Below, piece after piece: positions 1-8,357 of a stretch of 64,000 bases of DNA. The stretch spans positions 1 through 64,000 of the forward strand of contig JABXHQ010000019.1 in the NCBI GenBank assembly GCA_013373545.1, written 5' to 3'. Position numbers and translations under genes: made by a program. The DNA comes from Gammaproteobacteria bacterium (GTDB taxonomy: Bacteria; Pseudomonadota; Gammaproteobacteria; Enterobacterales; Kangiellaceae). The first letter of the stretch is position 1. Every line of letters starts with the position of its first letter. A model generated the notes under the pieces. That model was not told where the DNA came from and ran no database searches. It saw only the letters and a list, made by a program, of their open reading frames with translations.

Positions 1-1
1 C

Positions 2-1012
2 AGATCCCATGATGTACGTTTTGCCGCGGAGACTCTAGGATTCAGTCACATACCGAGTCAAAAAGTTATTAAATCAATGTTTGGTAATGAATTGGCTGTG
101 GTCCATGATCCAAGATGGAAAGCTGGCACACCAAGAGACAGTGGTACCGGTTGGGATTTTGACGATATTCGCGATCATTATTTTCAAGAGCTGTTTAAAT
201 CCAGTGCGCTAGAGCAGCGTTATGTTGATCCTGAACGTTATATGCAGCTCTCTGAGCTAGTCAGTGGTGAAGTTGTTGCACGCGTATTTAATGAGTGGCG
301 CAGCAGTGCGAATAACTGTAGTGGCGCACTTACTTGGTTTTTTCAAGATATTAAACTTGGTGCTGGCTGGGGAATTATTGATGGCCTTGCGCAGACTAAA
401 GCTGCGTATTATTTCCTAAAAAGAGCCTGGCAACCGCTCTTTGTTGGCTTAACCAATGAAAATTTCCAAGGCGTTAATGCCGAGGTCCATAATGAACGTG
501 ATTGTGATTTTAATGGCCACTTGGACATTCGATTGATTGATCAGCATGACCAAGTTATCGCGCATGAATCCATTGCGCTTACTATCGCGAAACGGAAAAG
601 CGAGACGTTTAATTTAGATGCCGTACTCGGTCACTTTTTTGATCTTGCCTACGTTTACAAATTCGGACCCAAAAACATTAAAGCTATCGCTACTACCTTA
701 TTCGAGGATGAACAGGTGGTGGCTGACAATCATTATTTTCCCAATGAGCTGCCAGTGGCTTATTGTGATTGTGAGTTAACCATTGAAACGCACACGATTG
801 ACCCAGAAAACCTAACCATAACTCTATTATCTAATAAGTTGTTATACGGCGTGAAAGTGGAAGTGCCGGGATTTTTTCCTAGCGATAATTTCTTTACGCT
901 AACTCCAGGAATGGCAAAAACTATTTTCTTGCAGCAACAAGAAGAAGTTCCTCGTCGCAAGGGCGTGATAACTGCGCCGGCGCTCAATGAAGCCAAAAGA
1001 ATAAAATTTTAA
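2..1012 (+). CDS. GH2 beta-mannosidase-like protein, C-terminal part (5' end outside window)
   Basis: The reading frame is open from base 2, so the gene begins upstream and the Met at 77 in the ORF track is internal. The first residues read RFAAETLGF, which resembles the GH2 mannosidase segment carrying the catalytic nucleophile Glu (here bases 29-31). GALTWFFQDIKLGAGWGIID and the following AAYYFLKRAWQPL match the end of the TIM barrel in beta-mannosidases, and the last ~180 residues look like the C-terminal beta-sandwich domains. The family hydrolyses beta-mannosides. Its place 18 bp before the first hydrolase suggests a role in trimming or recycling exopolysaccharide repeat units. The N-terminal half, including the acid/base, cannot be seen. 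Confidence 0.8.
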   Translation, partial: RSHDVRFAAETLGFSHIPSQKVIKSMFGNELAVVHDPRWKAGTPRDSGTGWDFDDIRDHYFQELFKSSALEQRYVDPERYMQLSELVSGEVVARVFNEWRSSANNCSGALTWFFQDIKLGAGWGIIDGLAQTKAAYYFLKRAWQPLFVGLTNENFQGVNAEVHNERDCDFNGHLDIRLIDQHDQVIAHESIALTIAKRKSETFNLDAVLGHFFDLAYVYKFGPKNIKAIATTLFEDEQVVADNHYFPNELPVAYCDCELTIETHTIDPENLTITLLSNKLLYGVKVEVPGFFPSDNFFTLTPGMAKTIFLQQQEEVPRRKGVITAPALNEAKRIKF

Positions 1013-1030
1013 AAAACGGACAAGTTTGTA

Positions 1031-2815
1031 ATGGATGACAAATACTCTGTAGTTCGCAAGCCAATGTATTTTGGTAAAGATGCGCAGTTATTTGGCTGGT
1101 TTCACTATCCGAAATCGGCTGAGATGCGAGATACGGCTATCTTAATCTGCCAACCAATTGCCCTCGAATACATGAGTGCTTACCGAAGCATGCGCTATAT
1201 GGCCGAAGCGTTCGCCAAGAATGGTTATCCAACGCTAAGATTTGATTATTTAGGTACCGGTGATTCTGGCGGTTATACCGAAGACGATCGTTTAGTTGAA
1301 GATTGTGTCTTGAGCATAGAGCAAGCTGTGCAAACCTTACGCGAGCTTTCGGGATGTCAGAAAATTTGTTTAATAGGTTTAAGATTAGGCGCAAGTTTTG
1401 CCGCTTTGTACGCAAATCAGCATCAAGTCGATGAATTGATTCTTTGGGCACCGGTGGAAAGTGGTAAGCGTTATTTGCGCGAAATAAAGGCTTTACAAAT
1501 GGCGAGTGCACAGTCCAGTGCCAACTCCGATCTGCTTGAAGCCGCGGGAATGGTTTATTGGCCGAATACTCAGTCTAAACTCAAATCAATGGCATTAACG
1601 ACATTGCAGCCAAAGGCCAAAGTGGTAACCATTGTTCCGCGTGACGACTTAGCCGTTACCACAACTTTACTCGATGCATGGCAAACTCTCGAGAATGCAA
1701 CCGTTCAGCAGTTGACGCTTCCAGGCTCACAAGGAATGTTGTTGTTAGCCGAAGATACAATCGTGCCATTCGAGGCATTTCAATTGATTGTGGATGAACT
1801 GAATACACGCTGTTTACCAGCCGCAAACGATATAAACATTGCATCGAGTGAGTCGAAAATGTCAACCGCTGGCGTCGAGTATAATGCGAACTATGAATTC
1901 CAACGTTCCCATCTTGTCGCTGAAGAGTTTAGCTTTTATGACCAGTCGGAACAATGGTTTGGTGTTCTGAGCCAAGGTACCGCGAGCGCAAAAATTTGCT
2001 TAGTTATCGTCAATTCTGGTGCTATACATCGAGTCGGATCGAATCGCATGCATGTGATTATGAGCCGTGGCTATGCCGCTATGGGCTTGCCGGTATTCCG
2101 AATGGATATTCCTGGTCTTGGTGATAGTTTAACTTCTAATACTGAACTGGAAAATCAAGAGCACATTGAAGGATCGGAAGAATTTCTCGCGACCGCCATT
2201 GAGCATCTGCAGCAACGTTATGGATTTGAGAATTTCATTGTCGCGGGATTAAGCAGTGGTGCTTTTTATGCGTATAACGGACTTATTCGATTATTAGATA
2301 AGCCCATTAAAGATGCCCTCGTACTTAATCCGGAGCAATTCTATAATAGCAAGGGACGTGAAACGAATCTGGCGAAACAACAAAGCGGGTGGATGTATTA
2401 TCGTGCGCAAATTACTAACCCCGAGAAGTGGAAGAAATTCTTTTCAGGAAAAGTCAATTATCGCTACATTCTATCCATAGTGGTTAATAAATTTGTTAAT
2501 GTGTTTAATCGACATAAAAATAAGTTAAAAAAGCAATCGAATGATATTCACACCATAAAAAATGATTTGTCTCATGATCTAAATGTTATTGTAACGTTAG
2601 ATAAAAGTATTCATTTTGTACTGAGTGAGAATGACCCGGCTAATTTAATTTTGAATACTCTTGCGCCGGTAACAGTGAAGCGACTTATCAGCGAGCAAAA
2701 AATTGCTAAGACCCTAGTGCCTAATGCTGATCATACCTTTTCACGTTATCGACCGATGTTAAATATGATCGAGCAAACTAAGCAATATTTAAAACGATAC
2801 TTAATAACGGATTAA
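1031..2815 (+). CDS. Double-domain alpha/beta hydrolase, exosortase-A-associated type
   Basis: A 594-residue protein made of two alpha/beta-hydrolase-like halves. In the N-terminal half the nucleophile elbow reads GLRLG (116-120), so Arg replaces the catalytic Ser; this is a hallmark, as I recall it, of exosortase A system-associated hydrolase 2. The C-terminal half has an intact-looking GLSSG (406-410), with SENDP and NADHTFSR near the end supplying plausible acid and His. Usually the two hydrolase types are separate genes of about 270 residues; here they are fused. The gene lies 2 bp before the formyltransferase and has a paralogue at 3768. The natural substrate is unknown; a thioesterase or acyltransferase role on ACP-bound groups is inference. 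Confidence 0.75.
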   Translation: MDDKYSVVRKPMYFGKDAQLFGWFHYPKSAEMRDTAILICQPIALEYMSAYRSMRYMAEAFAKNGYPTLRFDYLGTGDSGGYTEDDRLVEDCVLSIEQAVQTLRELSGCQKICLIGLRLGASFAALYANQHQVDELILWAPVESGKRYLREIKALQMASAQSSANSDLLEAAGMVYWPNTQSKLKSMALTTLQPKAKVVTIVPRDDLAVTTTLLDAWQTLENATVQQLTLPGSQGMLLLAEDTIVPFEAFQLIVDELNTRCLPAANDINIASSESKMSTAGVEYNANYEFQRSHLVAEEFSFYDQSEQWFGVLSQGTASAKICLVIVNSGAIHRVGSNRMHVIMSRGYAAMGLPVFRMDIPGLGDSLTSNTELENQEHIEGSEEFLATAIEHLQQRYGFENFIVAGLSSGAFYAYNGLIRLLDKPIKDALVLNPEQFYNSKGRETNLAKQQSGWMYYRAQITNPEKWKKFFSGKVNYRYILSIVVNKFVNVFNRHKNKLKKQSNDIHTIKNDLSHDLNVIVTLDKSIHFVLSENDPANLILNTLAPVTVKRLISEQKIAKTLVPNADHTFSRYRPMLNMIEQTKQYLKRYLITD

Positions 2816-2817
2816 CA

Positions 2818-3768
2818 ATGAATAATGGACCAATAAAAGTCGTTGTATTTGCCAACACGGGCATTGAAATTGTCAAGCCTCTTTATGACGCTGGAATTAA
2901 TATTGTAGGAGTGATTGAAAGTAAAGATCGCCATACGATTACAAATCCAATAAAGAAAATATTAACCAATATTAATCGGTTTATTACCGGTCGAGATCGT
3001 GCGCAAAGCTTACGTGAATTTGCCGATAGCAAAAAAATTCCTTATCTAACTTACAAAGATAAACAACCTGAAGATGTTGCCGATTGGATCAAGAGTCTAT
3101 CAGCCGAGTTATTGGTTTCGCATCAAGCGCCGATTCTTCCTGAAGTGGTTTTTACTGCGGCTACTTTCGGCTCGATTAATTTGCACCCTACTTTGCTGCC
3201 TAAATACCGAGGCTCAAATCCTTTCTTCTGGATGTACTACCACAAAGATATGACGGCGGGCATTACCATCCATAAAATAGACCATGATATTGATACCGGT
3301 GGGATTTTAGTACAACGATCGTGTTCCGTTGATTATGGCACGAGCGCAGAACAACTTGAGCGAGATATAGTGAAACATCTAGCGGTACCTGCACTGATTG
3401 AATTGATAACTGATTTCAATCCAAATCTTCCCACTATCGAACAGCCGGAAGACAGCCCCACTCCCTATGCAAGACGTATGGAAGACGCTGAATACCGCGA
3501 TCTAATTTTAACCAAAGGCTTTAATATTAAGCAGTTTTGGCACTTATTACACGCCAATCAGCAATGGAAAACTGCGTTAATCGGTGAGCTCTATGACAAC
3601 GCATACGATTGGCAGATCGGCCAGTACGAAACCAGTGAACATGATCACCCCTTTGGCAAGCTCATATTAGACAAGAAGAAAGTAGGCATTGCCCATCCGG
3701 AAGGTGTTGTTTGGTTTGAACGACGCTTTAATTTAAATCGCTTTATTGCCAATCGAGTATTGAATTAA
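2818..3768 (+). CDS. Formyltransferase-fold protein (sugar or amino-group formyltransferase)
   Basis: A 316-residue protein of the Fmt/ArnA/PurN formyltransferase fold. The segment SINLHPTLLPKYRGSNPFFW holds the Asn-x-His catalytic pair, and HDIDTGGIL supplies the conserved Asp. The family transfers formyl from 10-formyl-tetrahydrofolate to an amine. It is not methionyl-tRNA formyltransferase by context: it sits between two fused hydrolases in a polysaccharide operon, so N-formylation of an amino sugar or of an amino acid attached to the polymer is likely. It starts 2 bp after the upstream gene and its TAA overlaps the next ATG by one base, so translation is probably coupled. The first ~110 residues are the cofactor-binding part; the last ~90 are divergent. 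Confidence 0.75.
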   Translation: MNNGPIKVVVFANTGIEIVKPLYDAGINIVGVIESKDRHTITNPIKKILTNINRFITGRDRAQSLREFADSKKIPYLTYKDKQPEDVADWIKSLSAELLVSHQAPILPEVVFTAATFGSINLHPTLLPKYRGSNPFFWMYYHKDMTAGITIHKIDHDIDTGGILVQRSCSVDYGTSAEQLERDIVKHLAVPALIELITDFNPNLPTIEQPEDSPTPYARRMEDAEYRDLILTKGFNIKQFWHLLHANQQWKTALIGELYDNAYDWQIGQYETSEHDHPFGKLILDKKKVGIAHPEGVVWFERRFNLNRFIANRVLN

Positions 3769-5510
3769 TGATGAACCAAACCACGCAATTTATCTCGATT
3801 GATTGTGACGGTTATCCGCTAAATGCCGTATGGCGATTAGCAAACAGTGCCTCTATCACTAAAACGGTCTTTATAATCTGTCCAGGAATCGGTACCGATT
3901 ATAACAATGCATATCGGAATTTTCGCTACCTTGCGCGATCACTCAATCAAGCTGGTTTTGATACTTTAACGATTGACTATTTAGCGACCGGTAGCTCTAG
4001 TGATGGACCAGAAACACTCAATGTGATTGAGAAGTTCGAGTTTAGTATTACTTCTGCGGTTTCTTTTTGTCGGGCACACTATCAAAATATTTGCCTCATC
4101 GGTTTTCGTGTTGGCGCAACTTTGGCACTTAAATATGCAGCAGACTATAACCTTGATGGTGTGGTTGCCTGGTCGCCTATTCTTAAAGGTAAAAGCTTTC
4201 TTAGAGAAGTAAAATTATTAGCTGCGAGTGCTGAGTTAAATCATGAAACTAGCGAAGACCTAGAAATATCGGGTGTGATTTTAGACCCGCCTACTCAGGC
4301 ATATCTAGCACAAATTGACATTACTCAAATGACTCCTCGTGCGCGGGAAACACTTTGTGTACTCGATGCTACAAGTAAACGTTTAGAAAAAGTAATTGAC
4401 CGATGGCGTGAGTGCGATAACACAAGTGTTACGGTGCTCGAAAGCACCGAAACTCAAGATCTATTAATCGATGCACACCTAACTAAAGTAGCAAGCGCTA
4501 CTAATCAAGCTATTGTAGATACCGTTGCCACTTGGTTTGATAATAATGAAATGCATAATCAAGAGATACCGAAATTCGTATCCGAATTAGTTATTAATCA
4601 TTCGTTTATCGAAACATGCTGTTTTGATGGCGCGCGTTTTTCTGTTCGCTGTCAACCCACTGATGTATCAAAAGATAAACCAGTAATTCTGTTTTTGAGT
4701 TCAGGCTCCAATCACAATGTCGGGCCGCATCGGCTTTACGTTGAATTAAGTCGCAAATTAGCGAGCTCTGGTTTTACTAGCTATCGAGTTGACATGCCTG
4801 GTTTAGGCGAAACGCCAGCAGAAGATTTAGAGAGTGAAAACTTTTCATATATGCCAAAGCCAACGGACTTTCTTGAGCGGTTTGTAGCTGCCCACGATTT
4901 GCAGCATAGTTCGCTTATTTTAATTGGACTTTGTTCGGGAGCTTTTCATTCATTTAAGGCTGCTGCCGAAAGCGAAACGATGCCCATTAAGGCGATCATT
5001 CCTATTAACCCGCTAACATTTTATTGGCAGCAGGGTATGACGATTGATGACGCACCGAGTGTTAATTTTAGTAAGTGGAGTTGGTACCGGCAATCCATGA
5101 AGGATATTAATCGATGGAAAAAGCTTTTTTCGGGAAAAGTAGCCATAAAGCCGATAATTGCTGTCATCGCTGAGCGGATTAAGTCGCAGCTAAAGGCGCG
5201 CTCAACGAATCAACTCAGTGAGCCTGAAAATGCTAATGGAAAATTTGAAGTCAATCAAAATATTACTCGGACGTTGCATCGTATCGACGAGCTCAATCGT
5301 CCGATAAGATTTATATTTTCGGAGAATGATCCTGGGTTAGAAATATTAAAGGCGTCGAGTAAAAAGGCATTCAATCAACAAAAGAAGAAAGGGCAGATCA
5401 GTGTTTCATTTATCGCCAATGCCGATCACACCTTTTCGCGTCAAGCCGTTAGAAAGCAGTTGATCGATCAGTTGCTAGCTGAGCTTAGCGCCGTGACCGA
5501 GGGGGCGTAA
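3768..5510 (+). CDS. Double-domain alpha/beta hydrolase, paralogue of the gene at 1031
   Basis: A 580-residue paralogue of the 1031 gene with the same layout. The N-terminal elbow is GFRVG (112-116), again Arg in place of Ser. The C-terminal elbow is GLCSG (387-391), with Cys 389 at the nucleophile position where the sister protein has Ser. SENDP and NADHTFSR are kept near the C-terminus, as are VGPHRLYV and MPGLGE. Cys here recalls exosortase A system-associated hydrolase 1. The start overlaps the formyltransferase stop (TAATG), and a second Met follows at once. The two copies may handle different acyl groups or act as a heterodimer; neither is shown by the sequence. Confidence 0.75.
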   Translation: MMNQTTQFISIDCDGYPLNAVWRLANSASITKTVFIICPGIGTDYNNAYRNFRYLARSLNQAGFDTLTIDYLATGSSSDGPETLNVIEKFEFSITSAVSFCRAHYQNICLIGFRVGATLALKYAADYNLDGVVAWSPILKGKSFLREVKLLAASAELNHETSEDLEISGVILDPPTQAYLAQIDITQMTPRARETLCVLDATSKRLEKVIDRWRECDNTSVTVLESTETQDLLIDAHLTKVASATNQAIVDTVATWFDNNEMHNQEIPKFVSELVINHSFIETCCFDGARFSVRCQPTDVSKDKPVILFLSSGSNHNVGPHRLYVELSRKLASSGFTSYRVDMPGLGETPAEDLESENFSYMPKPTDFLERFVAAHDLQHSSLILIGLCSGAFHSFKAAAESETMPIKAIIPINPLTFYWQQGMTIDDAPSVNFSKWSWYRQSMKDINRWKKLFSGKVAIKPIIAVIAERIKSQLKARSTNQLSEPENANGKFEVNQNITRTLHRIDELNRPIRFIFSENDPGLEILKASSKKAFNQQKKKGQISVSFIANADHTFSRQAVRKQLIDQLLAELSAVTEGA

Positions 5511-6653
5511 ATGAAGAAATTTTTTCCACAACTAGCATGGTTGAGGGCAATAGCTGCGTTCGCAGTTGTTTTCTACCATATTCGACGCGGCGTTAATGTA
5601 AGCTATAACGGTGAAGATGCGATAGTTGACAACCTATTTTTACGTTCAATTGATCTGGGTGACTTTGGTGTATTGCTTTTCTTTGTTCTTAGCGGAACAA
5701 CACTTTACTTAAATCATCAAAGCTTTACCGCGCAGCATACGATAGGGCACTTTTTCTTAAAGCGAGTTTTTCGAATTTGGCCCGCTTTTTTTGTTTCTAT
5801 GCTCATTTCGATTGCATTTATTCCAATATTTACCCATTTCTACATTGCTGATTTGCAGGGTTACTGGATCGAAGTTCACGCTGATAATAATTATGCCTTG
5901 TCTGATGTTTTCAAATACTTAGGTTTGATTTTTAATATTACCGGACCCCATGGTAAATTTAATGTTGTGTATTGGTCGTTGCCGATTGAATTTCAATACT
6001 ATCTTTTATTTCCATTGTTAGTATTGTCAATTCGCTGGTTTAAGTATTTTGGACCTTTATTGCTAGGCGGATTATTGTATGGTTTATTGCATACGCCGGT
6101 GCGCGATCTCATCGCCAATTCGTGGACACTTATGCTGGCCTATACTTTTTGTGGTGGAGTGTTGATTGGTCACTTATACAAAACCTTTCAACACAAGATC
6201 CAACTACCCAATAGCGTTGCATTGATCTTGGTTGTGTTACTGTTCATTACCACCAGTTTAGTCAATCAGTTTTATGAAGCTTTACCAAATTGGATTCAAA
6301 ACTTGCCAATCATTGGAATTGAAATGAATATGTTTGGGGTGTTAGCCCTTGCCGTCGTGCTAATTATGATTTTTAGTGATTTTGATAACCAAGCGCAGGG
6401 ACCCGTAAAGCGTTCATTGACATTCCTTGGCGAAATTTCTTACAGCGTGTATTTGTATCACTGTATATTTATTGCTATCGGTGTTTTACTTGTCATTCAG
6501 TTTAATATTAATAACTATATTGCAAAGCTGTTTACGGTATCCAGTGTGACCTTAATTGGGACAATACTCATCTCGTACCTAAGTTATCAATATGTCGAAA
6601 AGCCGGGAATTAAGATAGGACGACGCTTAATTAAAAAAGGCCAGTCATCATGA
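5511..6653 (+). CDS. Acyltransferase-3 family membrane protein (OafA/YrhL type)
   Basis: A 380-residue polytopic membrane protein. It opens with PQLAWLRAIAAFAVVFYHI, the typical first helix of acyltransferase-3 proteins with the conserved Arg and His, followed by FGVLLFFVLSG and FLKRVFRIWPAFF. These enzymes move an acyl group, commonly acetyl, across or at the inner membrane onto sugar hydroxyls of surface polysaccharides. The ATG follows the upstream TAA with no gap and the stop overlaps the next gene by 4 bp (ATGA). It lacks a fused periplasmic SGNH domain, but an SGNH protein is encoded by the next gene, which suggests a split OafA-like arrangement. Confidence 0.85.
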   Translation: MKKFFPQLAWLRAIAAFAVVFYHIRRGVNVSYNGEDAIVDNLFLRSIDLGDFGVLLFFVLSGTTLYLNHQSFTAQHTIGHFFLKRVFRIWPAFFVSMLISIAFIPIFTHFYIADLQGYWIEVHADNNYALSDVFKYLGLIFNITGPHGKFNVVYWSLPIEFQYYLLFPLLVLSIRWFKYFGPLLLGGLLYGLLHTPVRDLIANSWTLMLAYTFCGGVLIGHLYKTFQHKIQLPNSVALILVVLLFITTSLVNQFYEALPNWIQNLPIIGIEMNMFGVLALAVVLIMIFSDFDNQAQGPVKRSLTFLGEISYSVYLYHCIFIAIGVLLVIQFNINNYIAKLFTVSSVTLIGTILISYLSYQYVEKPGIKIGRRLIKKGQSS

Positions 6654-7321
6654 GAGTGATTAGTATTATATTAATATTCTTAGCGGCGAGTTGTAGTGAT
6701 ATTAGTGGTAACAATAACGAGCTTACTGACTACTATCATAAGCAATTTGCGCAGCACTTGGTCGAGCAAACTCAAATAGCCCCTAATGCTTTAGTATTGT
6801 TGGGTGACAGTTTAACGGAAGATTTGGCTGAGCAAGATTTTTTCACGCATGTGGTTAATTATGGAATACGTCAAGACACCACCTATGGTCTCTATTTGCG
6901 TGTTCAGCAATATGAACGTGTACAAGATGCTCGAGCGATTGCTTTACTCATCGGAATTAATGATTTTTGGCGTGGGCGCGATAATAAAAATATCGTGGAA
7001 AATATTGTTAAAATCATTGACCTGCTTCCTCAGGATACTCCAGTGGTTGTGTTTGGCTTGTTACCCGTAGATGAGCGCAAAGGTTGGCAAGGATGGAATC
7101 AGCGCATCAAACAGGTTAATGCAAGCATCGAAGCTCAGCTCAAAGGTCGCGGCGTGGTATTCGACAACTTGGGCGCAGAGCTTATTGATCAAAGTGGAAA
7201 TTTAGCGCCTCAATACCATGTTGGCGATGGCGTCCACCTCACGTCAGCGGCGTATAAAATATGGGCACAACGGTTGCTTCAAGCGCTTAATCAACAAGGT
7301 ATTAAAGATGGAAATTCGTAA
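6650..7321 (+). CDS. SGNH/GDSL-type esterase, probable lipoprotein
   Basis: A 223-residue protein. A short hydrophobic N-terminus ends in LAASC, a suboptimal but plausible lipobox. GDSLTE gives the block I Ser, NYG block II, GIND the block III Asn, and DGVHLT the Asp-x-x-His pair, so the full SGNH catalytic set is present. Such enzymes remove or transfer O-acyl groups on carbohydrates. It lies between two acyltransferase-3 genes and overlaps both (4 bp upstream, 14 bp downstream), so it probably acts with them in setting the O-acetylation of the polymer in the periplasm. Esterase versus transferase cannot be decided from sequence. Confidence 0.8.
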   Translation: MRVISIILIFLAASCSDISGNNNELTDYYHKQFAQHLVEQTQIAPNALVLLGDSLTEDLAEQDFFTHVVNYGIRQDTTYGLYLRVQQYERVQDARAIALLIGINDFWRGRDNKNIVENIVKIIDLLPQDTPVVVFGLLPVDERKGWQGWNQRIKQVNASIEAQLKGRGVVFDNLGAELIDQSGNLAPQYHVGDGVHLTSAAYKIWAQRLLQALNQQGIKDGNS

Positions 7322-8357
7322 ACTCAACGCGTTACGGGGCATTGCTGCAATTATCGTGATGATCAGTCACTTTAGTAATGCAACCAACCTTTGGGGGGGG
7401 GCGCTTGGAAAAGGCGGCGGACAATTTGGCGTGATGTTGTTTTTTATTCTAAGCGGATTCTTAATGTCACTGCTGTATGCCAACAAGGCTTTTACTTTAC
7501 CTCAGGTTTATCGCTATGCCGTCGCACGCTTTGCTCGCGTAGTACCGCTTTTTTTGGTGGTTGTGTTGGTTTCATTTTTACTGATGAAGCTTAATGTGAC
7601 GGGGGTGCTTTATAACATTGACTCAACGAGTGAATTATTAGCACACTTACTAATGCTCTCTGGCGAATCAGTGCTTTGGACCATTCCGGCTGAAATTCAA
7701 TTTTATGTAATCTTTGTTGGGTTATGGTTGTTGTTTAGCCGCTCGCCGAAGCAGTTGTTGTATACCTTATTGGTTACATTTATGCTGCTATTTTATATCG
7801 GGTACGCTCGTCCCATTGGTGATGTATTTGGGATGAAAGTAGATGTGTCCATTGTTCAATCATTACCTTACTTTATCGTCGGTACGCTATTAGGCCATCT
7901 GTATCACTATATTGATCATTTTAAGCCTTACCAAAGTCATGGGGTTTTACTATTACTATTGGTGGTACCGCTGTTATTCCCACAAGTTTATCAAGCGTTA
8001 AGCCAGCAAACCCATGATTTATGGCAAGATACCGGCATCTGGCTGGTGATGACGCTGATCTTTTTTGCCATCACTTTTTTATTACCAGACTCTAATCCAG
8101 TCATGAGCAACCGAGTTGGAGATTTTCTTGGTAAAATTTCTTATTCGATGTATCTATTACATATGCCAGTGCTTTGGCAGATTGAAAAACTTGGTATTAA
8201 CTCTCATGCTCTGGCGTTTGTACTGTTTATGAGCGCAGCAATTTTTGTGGCTTGGTTGAGTTATTTGGTTATTGAAGCGCCGGCGCGGGAAGGTTTACGC
8301 CGGCTACTCGCTCCAAAGCCGAATAGCCAATCACTTGCCGGTTCAAAAGTCAGTTAA
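7308..8357 (+). CDS. Acyltransferase-3 family membrane protein, second copy
   Basis: I place the start at the ATG at 7308 (MEIRKLNALRGIAA), preceded by AAGGT, rather than the track start at 7218: the conserved family N-terminus begins there and the extra 30 residues are shadow of the SGNH gene. The resulting 349-residue protein has the RGIAAIIVMISHFSN first helix, FGVMLFFILSGFLMS and about ten hydrophobic segments. It is a distant relative of the 5511 gene, not a recent duplicate. It probably O-acylates sugars of the same polysaccharide. The gene ends convergently with the methyltransferase at 8354, overlapping it by 4 bp. Confidence 0.85.
   Translation: MEIRKLNALRGIAAIIVMISHFSNATNLWGGALGKGGGQFGVMLFFILSGFLMSLLYANKAFTLPQVYRYAVARFARVVPLFLVVVLVSFLLMKLNVTGVLYNIDSTSELLAHLLMLSGESVLWTIPAEIQFYVIFVGLWLLFSRSPKQLLYTLLVTFMLLFYIGYARPIGDVFGMKVDVSIVQSLPYFIVGTLLGHLYHYIDHFKPYQSHGVLLLLLVVPLLFPQVYQALSQQTHDLWQDTGIWLVMTLIFFAITFLLPDSNPVMSNRVGDFLGKISYSMYLLHMPVLWQIEKLGINSHALAFVLFMSAAIFVAWLSYLVIEAPAREGLRRLLAPKPNSQSLAGSKVS

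Noticed and set aside
1137-1511. Minus-strand ORF of 124 residues
   Set aside because: Fully antisense to the fused hydrolase gene, with composition of a shadow frame.
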